A stretch of 64,000 nucleotides of DNA. Source: Tsuneonella deserti (GTDB taxonomy: Bacteria > Pseudomonadota > Alphaproteobacteria > Sphingomonadales > Sphingomonadaceae). The notes below the pieces were generated by a model that did no database searches, was not told where the DNA came from, and worked only from the letters and a program-made list of their open reading frames with translations. Both the position numbers and the translations under genes were made by a program. Shown here piece after piece: positions 52,755-63,122 of the stretch; the first letter of the stretch is position 1; the number at the start of each line of letters is the position of its first letter. Where the stretch lies: contig NZ_BMKL01000001.1 of assembly GCF_014644315.1 (NCBI RefSeq), positions 2,119,001 through 2,183,000 of the forward strand, read 5' to 3'.

Positions 52755-54269
52755 GTGAAAGCAAAAAGTCCAAAACTTGCGTTCGGAACGCGTGCACTTG
52801 TCTTTGCACCGCTGATTGTTCTGTCCGCCATCTTTGGCATTTTTGCCGGGCTCCTCCTGGTGCAGGCAGAGCTTTCGCGCGGCGCCATTATCTGGATCGC
52901 CGGACTCGGCGTGGGGATCTATTCACTCGCGGTGCTGGCTCTCGGCCGCTTCGGCCTTACCCGCGTCATGCGTCTCGAGGGTCTTGGCAGGACCGACAGC
53001 CTGACTGGTCTTCCCAACCGCCGGGCACTCCACGAAGACGCCGCACGGCTGGCGCGTCCCGGCCAGGAAGTCGCGGTGGCGCTCATCGATCTCGACGGGT
53101 TCAAGCTGGTCAACGACCACTACGGGCACGTCGTGGGCGACCAGGTGCTGGTTGAATGCGCGCACGAACTCCAGGAAATCTGCGGCGACGAGGCGATCTG
53201 CTATCGACTGGGCGGCGACGAATTCGCGGTGCTCAAGATGGGTCCTGTCGCAGGCACCATCCTGGAAGGTATCAGCCGCGCCCTGATCGACCGGCTCGGA
53301 GCACCGGTGCCGGTGGAAGACCGCCGCATTCTGCTCGGGGCGAGCGTAGGGCTCTCCCGTTCAACGGGGAACGATGGCCTGGGGTCGTCGGAGCTTCTGC
53401 GCCGGTCCGATGTGGCGATGTACGCCTCAAAGCGCGGTGGCAGGATGCGCTGCACCTGGTTCAGCGACGAGTTTGACCGCAATCGCGCTGCCTCCCAGCA
53501 ACTCGCTGAGGACTTGCGCGGGGCACTGGCGAACGGCGAATTTGACGTGGCCTACCAGCCGCTGGTGGATGCCCGCTCGGGCGAAATCGTCGCCGTGGAA
53601 TCGTTGCTCCGGTGGAGACGTCCGGACGGCAAGAAGATCGGCCCAAACGTTTTCATTCCGGTCGCCGAGGAATCAGGTCTCATCAACGGGATAGGCTTAT
53701 GGGTGCTGGAACGCGCCTGCACCGATGCCCTTGCGTGGCCGTCGATTACCTTGTCGGTCAACATCTCCGCGGCGCAATTGCGCAATCCGGAGTTTCCCAT
53801 TCAGCTCGGCCAGATTCTCGAGGAAACCGGCTTCCCGCCAGAACGTCTGGAGCTCGAGATTACCGAGACCTCGCTGGTCATCGACCCGCTCGTGGCAGAG
53901 CGGTGCCTCAATGTCATTCGCGATTTCGGCGTGAACATCTCACTCGACGATTTCGGTACCGGATACGCTTCGATCGGCTTCCTCAGGCAGTTCCGGTTCG
54001 AGAAGCTGAAGATCGATCGTTCGCTCGTCTCGCAGGCGCAGGCGGACGAGGGCAGCCGGGCGATGATGATGTCGAGCATCTCCGTCGCACGGGCGATGAA
54101 CATGGACGTCACGGCCGAGGGGGTCGAAACCGACGAGCAAGCCGAACTCGTTAGAGCTGCCGGGTGCGACCAGATTCAAGGCTGGCTCTACTACAAGGCG
54201 ATGCCAGCCGCCGAGGTGGCGACACACCTGGGTAAACCCGCAAGCCGCGCAGCATCGAGGGCAGCATGA
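52755..54269 (+). CDS. GGDEF and EAL domain protein, membrane-anchored
   Basis: 504 residues from GTG 52755 (GGGGGG-rich site). Two membrane helices (about 13-37 and 43-65), then a GGDEF domain with an intact GGDEF motif at 153-157 and no RxxD inhibitory site, then an EAL domain. In the latter the motif is ESL (Glu282), but the other catalytic residues are present: Asn336 in SVNIS, Glu369 in LEIT, Asp398-Asp399 in LDDFG, Lys419 in LKID, Glu455 in AEGVE. It could make or break cyclic di-GMP. Its stop overlaps the receptor gene downstream, so it belongs to the chemotaxis operon. Confidence 0.93.
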   Translation: MKAKSPKLAFGTRALVFAPLIVLSAIFGIFAGLLLVQAELSRGAIIWIAGLGVGIYSLAVLALGRFGLTRVMRLEGLGRTDSLTGLPNRRALHEDAARLARPGQEVAVALIDLDGFKLVNDHYGHVVGDQVLVECAHELQEICGDEAICYRLGGDEFAVLKMGPVAGTILEGISRALIDRLGAPVPVEDRRILLGASVGLSRSTGNDGLGSSELLRRSDVAMYASKRGGRMRCTWFSDEFDRNRAASQQLAEDLRGALANGEFDVAYQPLVDARSGEIVAVESLLRWRRPDGKKIGPNVFIPVAEESGLINGIGLWVLERACTDALAWPSITLSVNISAAQLRNPEFPIQLGQILEETGFPPERLELEITETSLVIDPLVAERCLNVIRDFGVNISLDDFGTGYASIGFLRQFRFEKLKIDRSLVSQAQADEGSRAMMMSSISVARAMNMDVTAEGVETDEQAELVRAAGCDQIQGWLYYKAMPAAEVATHLGKPASRAASRAA

Positions 54270-55615
54270 ACGCGATTAGCACGATCGAACCGGACACCAT
54301 TCACCAGGAGATCGCGAGCGTCACGCTCGCTGATGGAACCGTCCGCACCGAAGCCCAGGGTTACTTCCTGAAGCGATGGTACAACAGCCTTCCGCTCGCG
54401 CGTAAGCTGGTGCTTCTCGGCGGCGGCCCGCTGCTCGCGCTGAGTGGCACGGCTGCCGCGAGCCTTCTGGTTCTGCGAGACGTGCCCGGCGCGGGACCGG
54501 CTTCCTCGCTGATCGCGGCGCTCTGGGCAATCACGCTGTCACTAGGGGGCATGGCGTTGCGGCGCAGTCTGATCGACACCGCGCGTCCGCTGCGTGAGCT
54601 GACCGGCGACATGGTTCGCCTGAGCACCGGAGATCGCAACTTCACCCTCCGCTATCTCCAGCGCCCGGATGAGATCGGGGACATGGCTCGTGCGTTCGAA
54701 GTGTTCGTGAAGTCCGGCCACAAGCTCGACGAGATGTTCGCCGATCGCAAGAAGGCTCGTGAGGCTCAGAAGCGCATGCTGCTGCAGCTGAGCGCCGACT
54801 TCGACCGCGAGGTGAGCGACGTAGTCAATGCCGTCGCTTCGGCGGCCGACCAGCTTGAAGGAGCGGCAAGTTCGATGGCCAGTGCGGCCGAACAGGCTTC
54901 GACCCAGATCGATCTCGTTTCCCGATCGATGACCGAGGCGTCGTCCGGCGTCTCAGCAGCGGCGGCGGCGAGTGACGAGTTTGCCATGTCGATTGGGGAA
55001 ATCAGCCGTCAGGCCGCCCAGTCGGCGGTTCTCGCGCGCGAGGCGACTACTGCGGCCGAACGCGCCGACGGCACGGTGCAGGCGCTGGCGTATTCCGCAG
55101 ACCAGATCGGCGAAATAGTCGAATTGATCGGTTCCATCGCCCGCCGGACCAACCTCCTCGCGCTCAACGCCTCGATCGAGGCCGCGCGCAGCGGCGAGGC
55201 TGGGCGCGGGTTCGCGGTCGTTGCCAGCGAGGTGAAAGAACTCGCCGCGCAGACCAGCAAGGCAACCGAGGAAATTGCCGCCCAGATCCGCGCCATGCAG
55301 GACTCCACCGGCGACAGCGTCGGGGCGCTCAAATCGATCGCCGGGCAAATCCAGCAACTGGAGGCAACTGCGGTATCGATTGCTTCTGCAGTCGACCAGC
55401 AATCGGTGGCTGGCCAGGAACTTGCACGCAACATCGATACCGCCGCCCGCGGCACCGGCGACGTCTCGGCCAATGTGGTCCAGGTGCGCGAAACAGCGCT
55501 TACGACCGGGGCAACCGCCTCCCAGGTCCTGAGTTCGGCGAGTGAGCTGAAAAGCCAGGCATCGACCCTTCGCAGCAAGGTCGATGGCTACCTGCGGCAT
55601 GTGCGCGCGAGCTGA
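54266..55615 (+). CDS. Methyl-accepting chemotaxis protein without periplasmic sensor
   Basis: 449 residues. A short cytoplasmic N-terminus (about 45 residues) precedes two membrane helices (47-70 and 79-99) with only about eight residues between them, then a HAMP domain (about 100-152) and a signalling coiled coil with the canonical hairpin tip [20 protein letters not shown] (near 290-310). There is no ligand-binding domain, so it probably senses a membrane or cytoplasmic signal or another protein. It overlaps the GGDEF/EAL stop by four bases. Confidence 0.92.
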   Translation: MNAISTIEPDTIHQEIASVTLADGTVRTEAQGYFLKRWYNSLPLARKLVLLGGGPLLALSGTAAASLLVLRDVPGAGPASSLIAALWAITLSLGGMALRRSLIDTARPLRELTGDMVRLSTGDRNFTLRYLQRPDEIGDMARAFEVFVKSGHKLDEMFADRKKAREAQKRMLLQLSADFDREVSDVVNAVASAADQLEGAASSMASAAEQASTQIDLVSRSMTEASSGVSAAAAASDEFAMSIGEISRQAAQSAVLAREATTAAERADGTVQALAYSADQIGEIVELIGSIARRTNLLALNASIEAARSGEAGRGFAVVASEVKELAAQTSKATEEIAAQIRAMQDSTGDSVGALKSIAGQIQQLEATAVSIASAVDQQSVAGQELARNIDTAARGTGDVSANVVQVRETALTTGATASQVLSSASELKSQASTLRSKVDGYLRHVRAS

Positions 55616-55625
55616 AGCGCGGCAA

Positions 55626-55645
55626 GAGGCCGCCCCTTCGGCCTC
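55626..55645 (+). terminator. Possible weak terminator after the chemotaxis operon
   Basis: GAGGCCG and CGGCCTC form a perfect 7-base stem with a 6-base loop ten bases after the receptor stop. No T-run follows, so it is only a weak candidate for the end of the operon. Confidence 0.35.
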
Positions 55646-55760
55646 CACCCGTCGCGCAGACTAAGCCCGGAAATACTGCCCTCGTCGAAGGGTTGACCGA
55701 ACGAATGGCGCAGCCGACAAAGGCGTCCAGATAAAACGTCCGTTCGGGGGAACCATTTTC

Positions 55761-58004
55761 ATGACCATTCAACTCGCCGCCGCCGTGCGCGTGGCGCTTC
55801 TGGCCGGTGTCGCCTTGCCGGCCGCCGCGATGGCCGCAGACCCCGCCCCGATCGTCCAGCCAAGCGCGCCGGGCCAGCCAAGCCGGGTTCTTACGCCCGA
55901 ACAGGCGACCAAGCTTACCAACACCCGTTACGCGCCTGGTGATGTGACTTTCATGCAGCACATGATCGTGCATCATAACCAGGCCGTCGAGATGGCGGCG
56001 CTGGTCAAGCAGCGCACGAACAACGCCGACATCCTCAAGATCGCGAACCGTATCGACGCGAGCCAGAAGGATGAAATGAAGTTCATGACCACCTGGCTGA
56101 CCGAGCGGAACGAACCGCTGCAGATGGCCGGGATGCAGCATCATCACGAAGCGATGAAGGGCATGGCCACGCCCGAGGAAATGGCCGCACTCGCCGCCGC
56201 CAACGGTACTGCCTTCGACCAGATGTTCCTGAAGCTCATGGTGAAGCACCACCGCGGGGCGGTCGACATGGTCAAGGACCTGCAGAACAGCCCGGGTACG
56301 GCGTACGATCCTGTCATGTTCAACTTCACCAACGATGTCGTGACGGATCAGAATGCCGAGATCGACCGCATGAACCTGGTCCTCGCGACACTTTCGCAGG
56401 ATCCCAGGGCGACTCTCGCGGCAGGCTTCCGCGATGCCGGCGAAGCGGTCCTGAACATGCGCAAGATCGCGTCGCTCCCGAAGCCCGCCGGGTTCTTCGA
56501 TCCGGAAAACCCCGCCCAGTTGCAGCCTCTCAAGCCCAAGGATGACAAGGAGGAAGCAGGCAAGGCCGGGGAGAAGCCGAAAGAAAAGGCCCAAAAGGCG
56601 GCCGATCCGCGTGACGAGGAAGGCGACGAAAAGGACAAGCCGCAATTCAGCGAGCGCGGTTCGCTGCTCGATTTCGGCATTACCGACATGGCGTTCTCGG
56701 GCGATCGCATGGTCGTCGGCAGCTACCACGGGTTCAACATCTACCGCCTCGGTGCGGACGGGGTGCCGGCGCTGGTAAGCTCCACGGTCTGCCCCGGCGG
56801 CCAGGGCGATGTGTCGGTCGTCGGCAATCTGCTGATCATGAGCGTCGAGGAAAACCGCGGACGCACCGATTGCGGGCTGCAGGGCGTTTCGGAAAAGATC
56901 AGTCCGGAGCGATTCCGCGGACTGCGTATTTTCGACATTTCGGACATCACCCGCCCCCGCCAGGTAGGCCAGGTCCAGACCTGCCGCGGCAGCCACACTC
57001 ACTCGGTGGTCAGCGCGGATGACCGGCGCATCGTGGTCTATGGCTCGGGCACCAGCTACGTACGAGACGAGAAAGAACTTGCCGGCTGCGTCGATTCTCC
57101 CGGCGATAGCCGCACGGCCCTGTTCTCGATCGACGTAATCGAGATCCCGGTCGCCCATCCGGAACGCGCGACCCTGATCGATCGCCCCCGCGTGTTCGCT
57201 GCGGACGGCCAGATCGCCGGTCTATGGCGTGGAGGCGATCACGGCGATGGCACGCAGGAAACATACCGCACCGACATGTGCCACGACATCACCGTGTTTC
57301 CGGCGAAGAACATCGCCGCGGGAGCCTGTTCGGGCAACGGCATTGTCCTGGACATCTCCGATCCCCTGAAGCCGAAGCGCATCGACGACGTAACCGACAA
57401 GGGGTTCGCGTACTGGCATTCGGCAACTTTCAACAACGATGGCACCAAAGTCCTTTTCACCGACGAGTGGGGAGGCGGCATGCGTCCCCGCTGCCAGGCG
57501 GGCGACCCGTCGAACTGGGGCGCCGATGCGTTTTACGGCATCGAGGACGGCAAGCTGGTCTATCGCGGCCACTTCAAGCTTCCGGCCCCGCAAGGCTCGA
57601 AGGAGAATTGCGTGGCGCACAACGGTTCGATCATCCCGGTTCCGGGCCGCGATATCTTCGTCCAGGCGTGGTATCAGGGCGGTATCAGCGTGATCGACTT
57701 CACCGACCCTGCCAATGTGCGGGAGATCGCCTATTTCGATCGCGGACCGATCGACAAGGACCAGCTGGTCCTGGGCGGGTACTGGTCGGCGTATTGGTAC
57801 AAGGGCCGCATCTACGGCACCGAGATCGCGCGCGGCGTGGACGTGTTCGAATTGCTGCCGAGCGGCGATCTCACGGCCGAGGAAATCGCAGCTGCTGCCA
57901 GCGCCCAGTATCCGGGAGACGGGTTCAACCCGCAGACGCAGACGCAGGTGACCTGGCCGGTCGCCGCGGTCCGGGCTGCCGAGGCCAGCCGCAAGGGCGG
58001 CTGA
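55761..58004 (+). CDS. DUF305 and LVIVD beta-propeller fusion protein
   Basis: 747 residues with a signal peptide ending AMA at about 27. A DUF305 four-helix region (about 50-220) carries the paired motifs FMQHMIVHHNQAVEMA and FLKLMVKHHRGAVDMV, rich in metal-binding His and Met. A lysine/glutamate-rich linker (about 258-300) leads to a C-terminal LVIVD-type beta propeller (about 305-720) with repeats such as GIVLDISDPLKPKRI and SVIDFTDPANVREI. It is secreted to the periplasm or cell surface. DUF305 proteins bind copper or act as ferritin-like proteins in relatives; the combined function is unknown. Confidence 0.88.
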   Translation: MTIQLAAAVRVALLAGVALPAAAMAADPAPIVQPSAPGQPSRVLTPEQATKLTNTRYAPGDVTFMQHMIVHHNQAVEMAALVKQRTNNADILKIANRIDASQKDEMKFMTTWLTERNEPLQMAGMQHHHEAMKGMATPEEMAALAAANGTAFDQMFLKLMVKHHRGAVDMVKDLQNSPGTAYDPVMFNFTNDVVTDQNAEIDRMNLVLATLSQDPRATLAAGFRDAGEAVLNMRKIASLPKPAGFFDPENPAQLQPLKPKDDKEEAGKAGEKPKEKAQKAADPRDEEGDEKDKPQFSERGSLLDFGITDMAFSGDRMVVGSYHGFNIYRLGADGVPALVSSTVCPGGQGDVSVVGNLLIMSVEENRGRTDCGLQGVSEKISPERFRGLRIFDISDITRPRQVGQVQTCRGSHTHSVVSADDRRIVVYGSGTSYVRDEKELAGCVDSPGDSRTALFSIDVIEIPVAHPERATLIDRPRVFAADGQIAGLWRGGDHGDGTQETYRTDMCHDITVFPAKNIAAGACSGNGIVLDISDPLKPKRIDDVTDKGFAYWHSATFNNDGTKVLFTDEWGGGMRPRCQAGDPSNWGADAFYGIEDGKLVYRGHFKLPAPQGSKENCVAHNGSIIPVPGRDIFVQAWYQGGISVIDFTDPANVREIAYFDRGPIDKDQLVLGGYWSAYWYKGRIYGTEIARGVDVFELLPSGDLTAEEIAAAASAQYPGDGFNPQTQTQVTWPVAAVRAAEASRKGG

Positions 58005-58147
58005 TTCGCGGCCCCGTCGCCCGTACGGCGGCGCTCTCTCCCCTCGGCTATCGGCTCCGTTCGCGTCACCTCGCTGCCGTTGGAAAACTGGTTGCGGGGT
58101 GCAACGGAACTCCATAGGCTCGCACCCGGCTGGAGAGAGAGATTGCT

Positions 58148-59644
58148 ATGGGCCTGACGGCTTGTGACCACGACGTATTGATCGTCGGTGCCGGAATTTC
58201 CGGCATCGGCATGGCGGCGCACCTGGAAATGATGTGCCCGCACCGCAGCTACGCGGTGCTTGAGCGCCGCGAGAACCTCGGCGGCACGTGGGACCTTTTC
58301 CGTTATCCTGGCATCCGCTCGGACAGCGACATGCACACCCTTGGCTTCAAGTTCGAGCCGTGGAAACACGAGAAGTCGATCGCCGATGGACCGTCGATCC
58401 TCGAATACCTCAACCGCATCGTCGACGAGCGCGGTATTCGCGACAAGATCGTATACGACACGAAGGTCATCTCGGCCGATTGGGACTCCGGCGAGGCATG
58501 CTGGCGAGTAACAGTAGAGCGCGCCGGCAAGCGGGAGACGAAGACCGCCAACTGGCTATATCTCGGCACTGGCTATTACGATTACGACGATCCCTACGAT
58601 GCCGGGTTCGATCTGTCCGCATTCGAAGGCCAGGTCATCCATCCCCAGTTCTGGCCCAAGGATCTCGACTATCGCGGCAAGCGGGTGGTGGTCGTCGGCT
58701 CGGGCGCAACCGCGGTAACCATCGTCCCCGCCATGAGCGATCAGGCGGCCAAGGTCACCATGCTTCAGCGCACGCCGACCTGGATGTTCTCGCGCCCCGC
58801 GAAGGACGCGATCGCCAATACCTTGCGCAAGTACCTGCCGGAAGAGCTCGCTTACCGGATCACGCGCTGGAAGAACGTGCTGTTGCAGGACGTGGCCTTC
58901 AAGCGCGCGCGGTCGGCTCCGGAAAAGGTCAAGGAGGTGCTGCACAAGCGGATCAAAGACGCCCTTGGCGACCGATACGACGCGGCAACCTGGACCCCGC
59001 CCTACAATCCTTGGGACCAGCGTCTTTGCCTGGTGCCCGACAGCGATCTGTTCGAGGCGATCCGCCGCGACAAGGCGGATGTCGTCACGGGTCATATCAA
59101 AGCGTTCGACAAGGACGGCGTGGTGCTCGAGGACGGGCGTCACTTGCCGGCCGACATCATTGTGACGGCCACCGGCCTCAAGCTTGCGGTCGCGGGCAAG
59201 ATCGCGGTCAGCCAGGACGGCGCGCCTGTCGCCTTCAACGAGCGGTTCTATTACAAGGGCTGCATGTTCTCGAACCTGCCGAACTTCTCGGTCGTGTTCG
59301 GATATCTCAATGCAAGCTGGACGCTGCGGGCCGACATCAACTCGGAATTCGTGTGCAAGGTCTTGAACCACATGGAAGCGATCGGCGCCAATGTGGCCGA
59401 TCCCGTCCTGCCGGATAATCATGGGCTGGAGGAAGACGACCTGTTCGACTTCTCTTCGGGATATATCCAGCGCGGCAAGCATATCATGCCCAAGAGCGCG
59501 ACGACCCTGCCGTGGCGGCTAAACCAGGATTACCGTTTCGATCGCAGGGCACTCGCCACCTCTCCGGTCGACGACGGAGTTCTCAAGTTCGATCGGGTCG
59601 ACATCATGCCGCACCGGGTTGAGCAACTCGAGGCGGCGGAATAA
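58148..59644 (+). CDS. Flavin-containing monooxygenase, Baeyer-Villiger type
   Basis: 498 residues. FAD-binding GxGxxG in IVGAGISGIGMA (12-23), the second dinucleotide motif VVVGSGATAV (181-190), and the Baeyer-Villiger fingerprint FEGQVIHPQFWP (159-170) are all present. YPGIRSDSDMHTLGF and the C-terminal YIQRGKHIMPKS region are also characteristic. It would oxidise ketones to esters using NADPH and oxygen. Substrate unknown. Upstream GAGAGAGA gives an adequate ribosome site; no neighbouring hydrolase is seen. Confidence 0.93.
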   Translation: MGLTACDHDVLIVGAGISGIGMAAHLEMMCPHRSYAVLERRENLGGTWDLFRYPGIRSDSDMHTLGFKFEPWKHEKSIADGPSILEYLNRIVDERGIRDKIVYDTKVISADWDSGEACWRVTVERAGKRETKTANWLYLGTGYYDYDDPYDAGFDLSAFEGQVIHPQFWPKDLDYRGKRVVVVGSGATAVTIVPAMSDQAAKVTMLQRTPTWMFSRPAKDAIANTLRKYLPEELAYRITRWKNVLLQDVAFKRARSAPEKVKEVLHKRIKDALGDRYDAATWTPPYNPWDQRLCLVPDSDLFEAIRRDKADVVTGHIKAFDKDGVVLEDGRHLPADIIVTATGLKLAVAGKIAVSQDGAPVAFNERFYYKGCMFSNLPNFSVVFGYLNASWTLRADINSEFVCKVLNHMEAIGANVADPVLPDNHGLEEDDLFDFSSGYIQRGKHIMPKSATTLPWRLNQDYRFDRRALATSPVDDGVLKFDRVDIMPHRVEQLEAAE

Positions 59645-59725
59645 TAATTTTATGCCGCGGGTATCGCGGCCGCGCCCAACGGGTCTAGAACTGCTGGGAC
59701 GAACAGAACCAGCGAGGACCGACCG

Positions 59726-59998
59726 ATGCCGACACGCCGGGAAAAGGCGGCCCAGGACTTTCGCCGCATCATGCGGTGGATTTTCCTGATCGCCGTCCTG
59801 ATGGTGATCGGCGCCCTGGTCTTCATCGGCAGCACGACTGAGCTCACGCCCCACATGGTCGTGGCCACCGTGCTGGGCGTGTTCTTTGCCGTGGTGCTCG
59901 GGACGGGGCTCTTCGCGCTGGCCTTCTTCAGCGACAAGAGCGGTCACGATGAAGCGGTAACCAATGCCACGAGGCACAGCGAGCGCGACGCGGAGTGA
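59726..59998 (+). CDS. Small two-helix membrane protein
   Basis: 90 residues with two hydrophobic helices (about 17-37 and 47-68) and charged ends. I do not recognise a named family, although similar small proteins recur in sphingomonads as I recall. No signal peptide. It lies between the monooxygenase and a molybdopterin-binding protein with gaps of about 80 and 50 bases. Confidence 0.7.
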   Translation: MPTRREKAAQDFRRIMRWIFLIAVLMVIGALVFIGSTTELTPHMVVATVLGVFFAVVLGTGLFALAFFSDKSGHDEAVTNATRHSERDAE

Positions 59999-60050
59999 TG
60001 CCGCGGTCGGGCCTTTCGCAATCGCCCTTCCTCGCCTAGCGCGTCCGACA

Positions 60051-60815
60051 ATGGCTGCCTCCGATCGAATCTGGACCGCCGCACTCGTCGTCATCGGAGA
60101 CGAGATTCTTTCAGGCCGCACGCATGACAAGAACATCGCTCAGATCGCCACCTGGCTGCAGGTCCAAGGCATCCGGCTGGCCGAAGTACGGGTGGTGCCG
60201 GACGTGGAGGACCGCATCGTCGAGGCGGTGAACGCCCTTCGCGCGCGCAACGACTATCTCTTCACCACCGGCGGAATCGGCCCAACGCACGACGACATTA
60301 CCGTGGATGCGATCGCACGCGCGCTTGGCGTCCCCGTGGTCATCCACCCCGAAGCGCGCGCTATGCTTGAGCGGTACTATAGCGGTCGGGGAAGCGCGCT
60401 GACCGACGCGCGGCTACGCATGGCGCGCGTGCCCGAGGGCGCGGAACTCATTCCCAACCGCATGTCGGGCGCACCCGGCATTCGCATCGGCAAAATGTTC
60501 GTGATGGCAGGGGTGCCACACATCACGGCGGGCATGCTTGACGCCCTTACCGGCACGCTCGAAGGCGGTGCGCCCCTGCTCAGCCGCACGATCGGCTGCT
60601 GGGTAGCGGAAAGCGAGGTAGCGGACATCTTGCGCAACGCCGAACAGGCCCACGACGGCGTCCAGATCGGCAGCTATCCTTTTTTCCGTGAAGGCAGGGT
60701 TGGCGCGAACTTCGTCGTCCGCTCGACCGATGCCGATGTGCTGGATCGCTGCCTCGGCGAACTGACGCATGCTCTCGAATCCGCTGGCTACAGCGTACAT
60801 CCGGGCGAGATCTAG
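60051..60815 (+). CDS. Molybdopterin-binding protein (CinA N-terminal domain type)
   Basis: 254 residues. The MoaB/MogA-like fold is marked by LVVIGDEILSGRTHDKN near the N-terminus and TTGGIGPTHDDITVDAIA (about 76-93). It corresponds to the N-terminal half of CinA, without the C-terminal nicotinamide-nucleotide amidase. Such short forms bind molybdopterin or hydrolyse ADP-ribose-like compounds. Start at ATG 60051; a longer open frame is unsupported. Confidence 0.88.
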   Translation: MAASDRIWTAALVVIGDEILSGRTHDKNIAQIATWLQVQGIRLAEVRVVPDVEDRIVEAVNALRARNDYLFTTGGIGPTHDDITVDAIARALGVPVVIHPEARAMLERYYSGRGSALTDARLRMARVPEGAELIPNRMSGAPGIRIGKMFVMAGVPHITAGMLDALTGTLEGGAPLLSRTIGCWVAESEVADILRNAEQAHDGVQIGSYPFFREGRVGANFVVRSTDADVLDRCLGELTHALESAGYSVHPGEI

Positions 60816-60884
60816 GCAGCCAACCGGGCCTTAACCTTCCTTCGCTAGGGCTGATACGATCAGCGCGAGGAAGGACCGCGGCGT

Positions 60885-61913
60885 TTGACGGCCGTATATC
60901 TCACCATCGATACCGAATATGCCGCCCACCTCCCCGGTGCGAACGGCACCCCCGGCACGCGCGCGGAAAATTTCGACCGCTCGATCGCGTGCGTCACGCC
61001 TTCCGGATCCGTTGGCATTTTTCACCAGATGGATGTGCTCGACCGTCACGGGCTCAAGGCGGTGTTCTTCGTGGACCCGATGCCTGCCCTTCTTTGGGGG
61101 GTCGATGCAATTGCCGACATCGTGGGTCCGATTGTCGCACGGGGCCATGACGTCCAGCTCCATTGCCATACGGAATGGCTGGACCATGCTGAGGGTACGC
61201 CGCTGGACGGCCTGGGACGCCGACGCAACCTCAAGGACTTCAGCCTCGACGACCAGCGCATGATCCTTGCCTTCGCCCGGGACACCCTGGTCGCGGCGGG
61301 CGCCCCTTCGCCAGTTGCTTTTCGTGCCGGGAACTATGGCGCCAACGACGACACTCTGGTGGCGCTCGCCGGCCTTGGCATCGCCTACGACACCTCCCAT
61401 TGCCCGGCACTTGCCGGCCGGGGCGATTGTGCCATCTCGCTTGGCCCGGAAGACTTATGCCCTCTGGAGCACCGTGGTGTTACCGAAGTGCCGACAGCCT
61501 GTCTCGAGAGCTTTCGTGGTCGGCTGCGGCACGGGCAGCTAACGGCGCTATCCTTGCAGGAACTGATCGCGGCCGTGCTGCACGCACGTGATGCTGGACT
61601 GGCAAGCCTTACCCTGGTCTCCCACAGCTTCGAACTGCTGAGCCGCGACCGGCGACGGATAAACCGGGTCGTCGCGCGGCGCTTCGATCGGCTTTGCGCC
61701 GCGCTCGCCAGCATGCCTGGTGTTTCGACCGCAACTTACGCCGACGCCCCTCCAACGGCCGAGTCGCTGCCAGGCGCCGGGGCGAGGCTACCGCACGACC
61801 TGCTGCGCGGAGGCATGCGCGTGCTCGAACAGGCGATTTCGAACGCGCTCTACAGCCGCGGGATGCGCTCGGGTGCGCAAGTCCTCGCTCTCGGCACTAC
61901 GCTGCTCACCTGA
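60885..61913 (+). CDS. Polysaccharide deacetylase family protein
   Basis: 342 residues from TTG 60885 with AGGAAGGA ahead of it; no ATG fits. The NodB-like barrel starts at YLTIDTEYAAH, with the metal-binding Asp and His residues in TIDTE and LHCHTEWLDH, and DTLVALAGLGIAYDTSH near the substrate cleft. There is no signal peptide. It may deacetylate a surface or peptidoglycan sugar, or act on a small molecule. It precedes the convergent rplA terminator. Confidence 0.85.
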   Translation: MTAVYLTIDTEYAAHLPGANGTPGTRAENFDRSIACVTPSGSVGIFHQMDVLDRHGLKAVFFVDPMPALLWGVDAIADIVGPIVARGHDVQLHCHTEWLDHAEGTPLDGLGRRRNLKDFSLDDQRMILAFARDTLVAAGAPSPVAFRAGNYGANDDTLVALAGLGIAYDTSHCPALAGRGDCAISLGPEDLCPLEHRGVTEVPTACLESFRGRLRHGQLTALSLQELIAAVLHARDAGLASLTLVSHSFELLSRDRRRINRVVARRFDRLCAALASMPGVSTATYADAPPTAESLPGAGARLPHDLLRGGMRVLEQAISNALYSRGMRSGAQVLALGTTLLT

Positions 61914-61933
61914 CTTCAATGTAGCCAAGGAAA

Positions 61934-61963
61934 AAGGGCCGGTGGATCGCTCCACCGGCCCTT
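61934..61963 (-). terminator. Intrinsic terminator for rplA
   Basis: AAGGGCCGGTGGA (61934-61946) and its exact complement (61951-61963) form a 13-base stem with a TCGC loop. On the minus strand it is followed by a run of T (TTTTTCC), which suits the end of the rplK-rplA transcript. The plus strand lacks a T-run. Confidence 0.9.
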
Positions 61964-61990
61964 GATCGGTTTAACCGGGGAAAGTGCCGA

Positions 61991-62686
61991 TCAGGCGCCT
62001 TCCACCTCGGCAAGGTCGACCTTGAGGCCGGGACCCATCGTGGTGGTCAGGGAAACCTTGCGCACGTACTTGCCCTTGCCGCCGGCAGGCTTGGCCTTGA
62101 CGATCGCATCGGTGAATGCCGCGAAGTTGCGCTTCAGGTCCTCGTCCGAGAACGACAGCTTGCCGAGCCCGGAGTGGATGATGCCCTGCTTTTCCACGCG
62201 GAACTCGACCTGGCCGCCCTTTGCGTCCTTAACGGCCTGCTCGACGTTCGGAGTGACCGTGCCGAGCTTCGGGTTCGGCATCAGGCCCTTGGGGCCCAGA
62301 ACCTTGCCGAGACGGCCAACGACACCCATCATGTCGGGGGTCGCGATCACGCGGTCATAGGCGAGGTTGCCGGCCTGCATGTCTTCCATCAGGTCTTCGG
62401 CACCAACCTTGTCAGCACCGGCGGCAAGCGCCTTTTCGGCATTGTCGCCGCGGGCGAACACCGCCACGCGCACGGTCTTGCCCGTACCGGCAGGCAGCGA
62501 CACCATTCCCCGGACCATCTGGTCGGCGTGGCGCGGGTCGACGCCGAGGTTCATCGCGACTTCGAGAGTCTCGTCGAACTTCTTGCTGGCGTTGTCACGC
62601 AGCATCTTGAGCGCATCGTCGAAGCTGTAGAGCGTATCGCGATCGATCTGGGCGAGAACCTTCGCCTTCTTGGTCAGCTTGGCCAT
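61991..62686 (-). CDS. rplA: 50S ribosomal protein L1
   Basis: 231 residues, the standard L1 length. It opens [20 protein letters not shown] and contains [20 protein letters not shown] and [20 protein letters not shown], which are diagnostic. L1 forms the L1 stalk and represses its own operon by binding its mRNA. It starts only four bases after the rplK stop, in the usual rplK-rplA pair. Confidence 0.98.
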   Translation of the reverse strand: MAKLTKKAKVLAQIDRDTLYSFDDALKMLRDNASKKFDETLEVAMNLGVDPRHADQMVRGMVSLPAGTGKTVRVAVFARGDNAEKALAAGADKVGAEDLMEDMQAGNLAYDRVIATPDMMGVVGRLGKVLGPKGLMPNPKLGTVTPNVEQAVKDAKGGQVEFRVEKQGIIHSGLGKLSFSDEDLKRNFAAFTDAIVKAKPAGGKGKYVRKVSLTTTMGPGLKVDLAEVEGA

Positions 62687-62690
62687 CGGA

Positions 62691-63122
62691 TCAGCCCTCC
62701 GTCACTTCGAGGCCCATCGAGCGCGCGGAGCCCTCGATGATCTTGGTTGCCTGGTCGAGATCGTTGGCGTTGAGGTCGGCCATCTTCAGCTCGGCGATCT
62801 TGGTCAGTTCGCTGCGGGCAATCTTCCCCGCAGTCACCTTGCCCGGCTCCTTCGAACCCGACTTGAGGTTCGCTGCCTTCTTGATCAGGAAGCTCGCCGG
62901 CGGCGTCTTCGTGACGAAGGTGAAGCTGCGGTCGGCAAACACGGTGATGACGGTGGGAATGGGCATGCCCTTCTCCATCTCGCCGGTCGCCGCGTTGAAC
63001 GCCTTGCAGAACTCCATGATGTTCACGCCGCGCTGACCCAGTGCAGGACCGATGGGCGGTGACGGGTTGGCGGCGCCCGCGGGCACCTGCAGCTTGATGT
63101 AGCCGTCGATCTTCTTGGCCAT
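62691..63122 (-). CDS. rplK: 50S ribosomal protein L11
   Basis: 143 residues, normal for L11. Motifs: [42 protein letters not shown] and [19 protein letters not shown]. It binds 23S rRNA at the GTPase-associated centre. A perfect AAGGAGG (complement at 63129-63135) precedes the ATG. The nusG gene usually found upstream is missing here, replaced by a divergent gene on the plus strand. Confidence 0.98.
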   Translation of the reverse strand: MAKKIDGYIKLQVPAGAANPSPPIGPALGQRGVNIMEFCKAFNAATGEMEKGMPIPTVITVFADRSFTFVTKTPPASFLIKKAANLKSGSKEPGKVTAGKIARSELTKIAELKMADLNANDLDQATKIIEGSARSMGLEVTEG

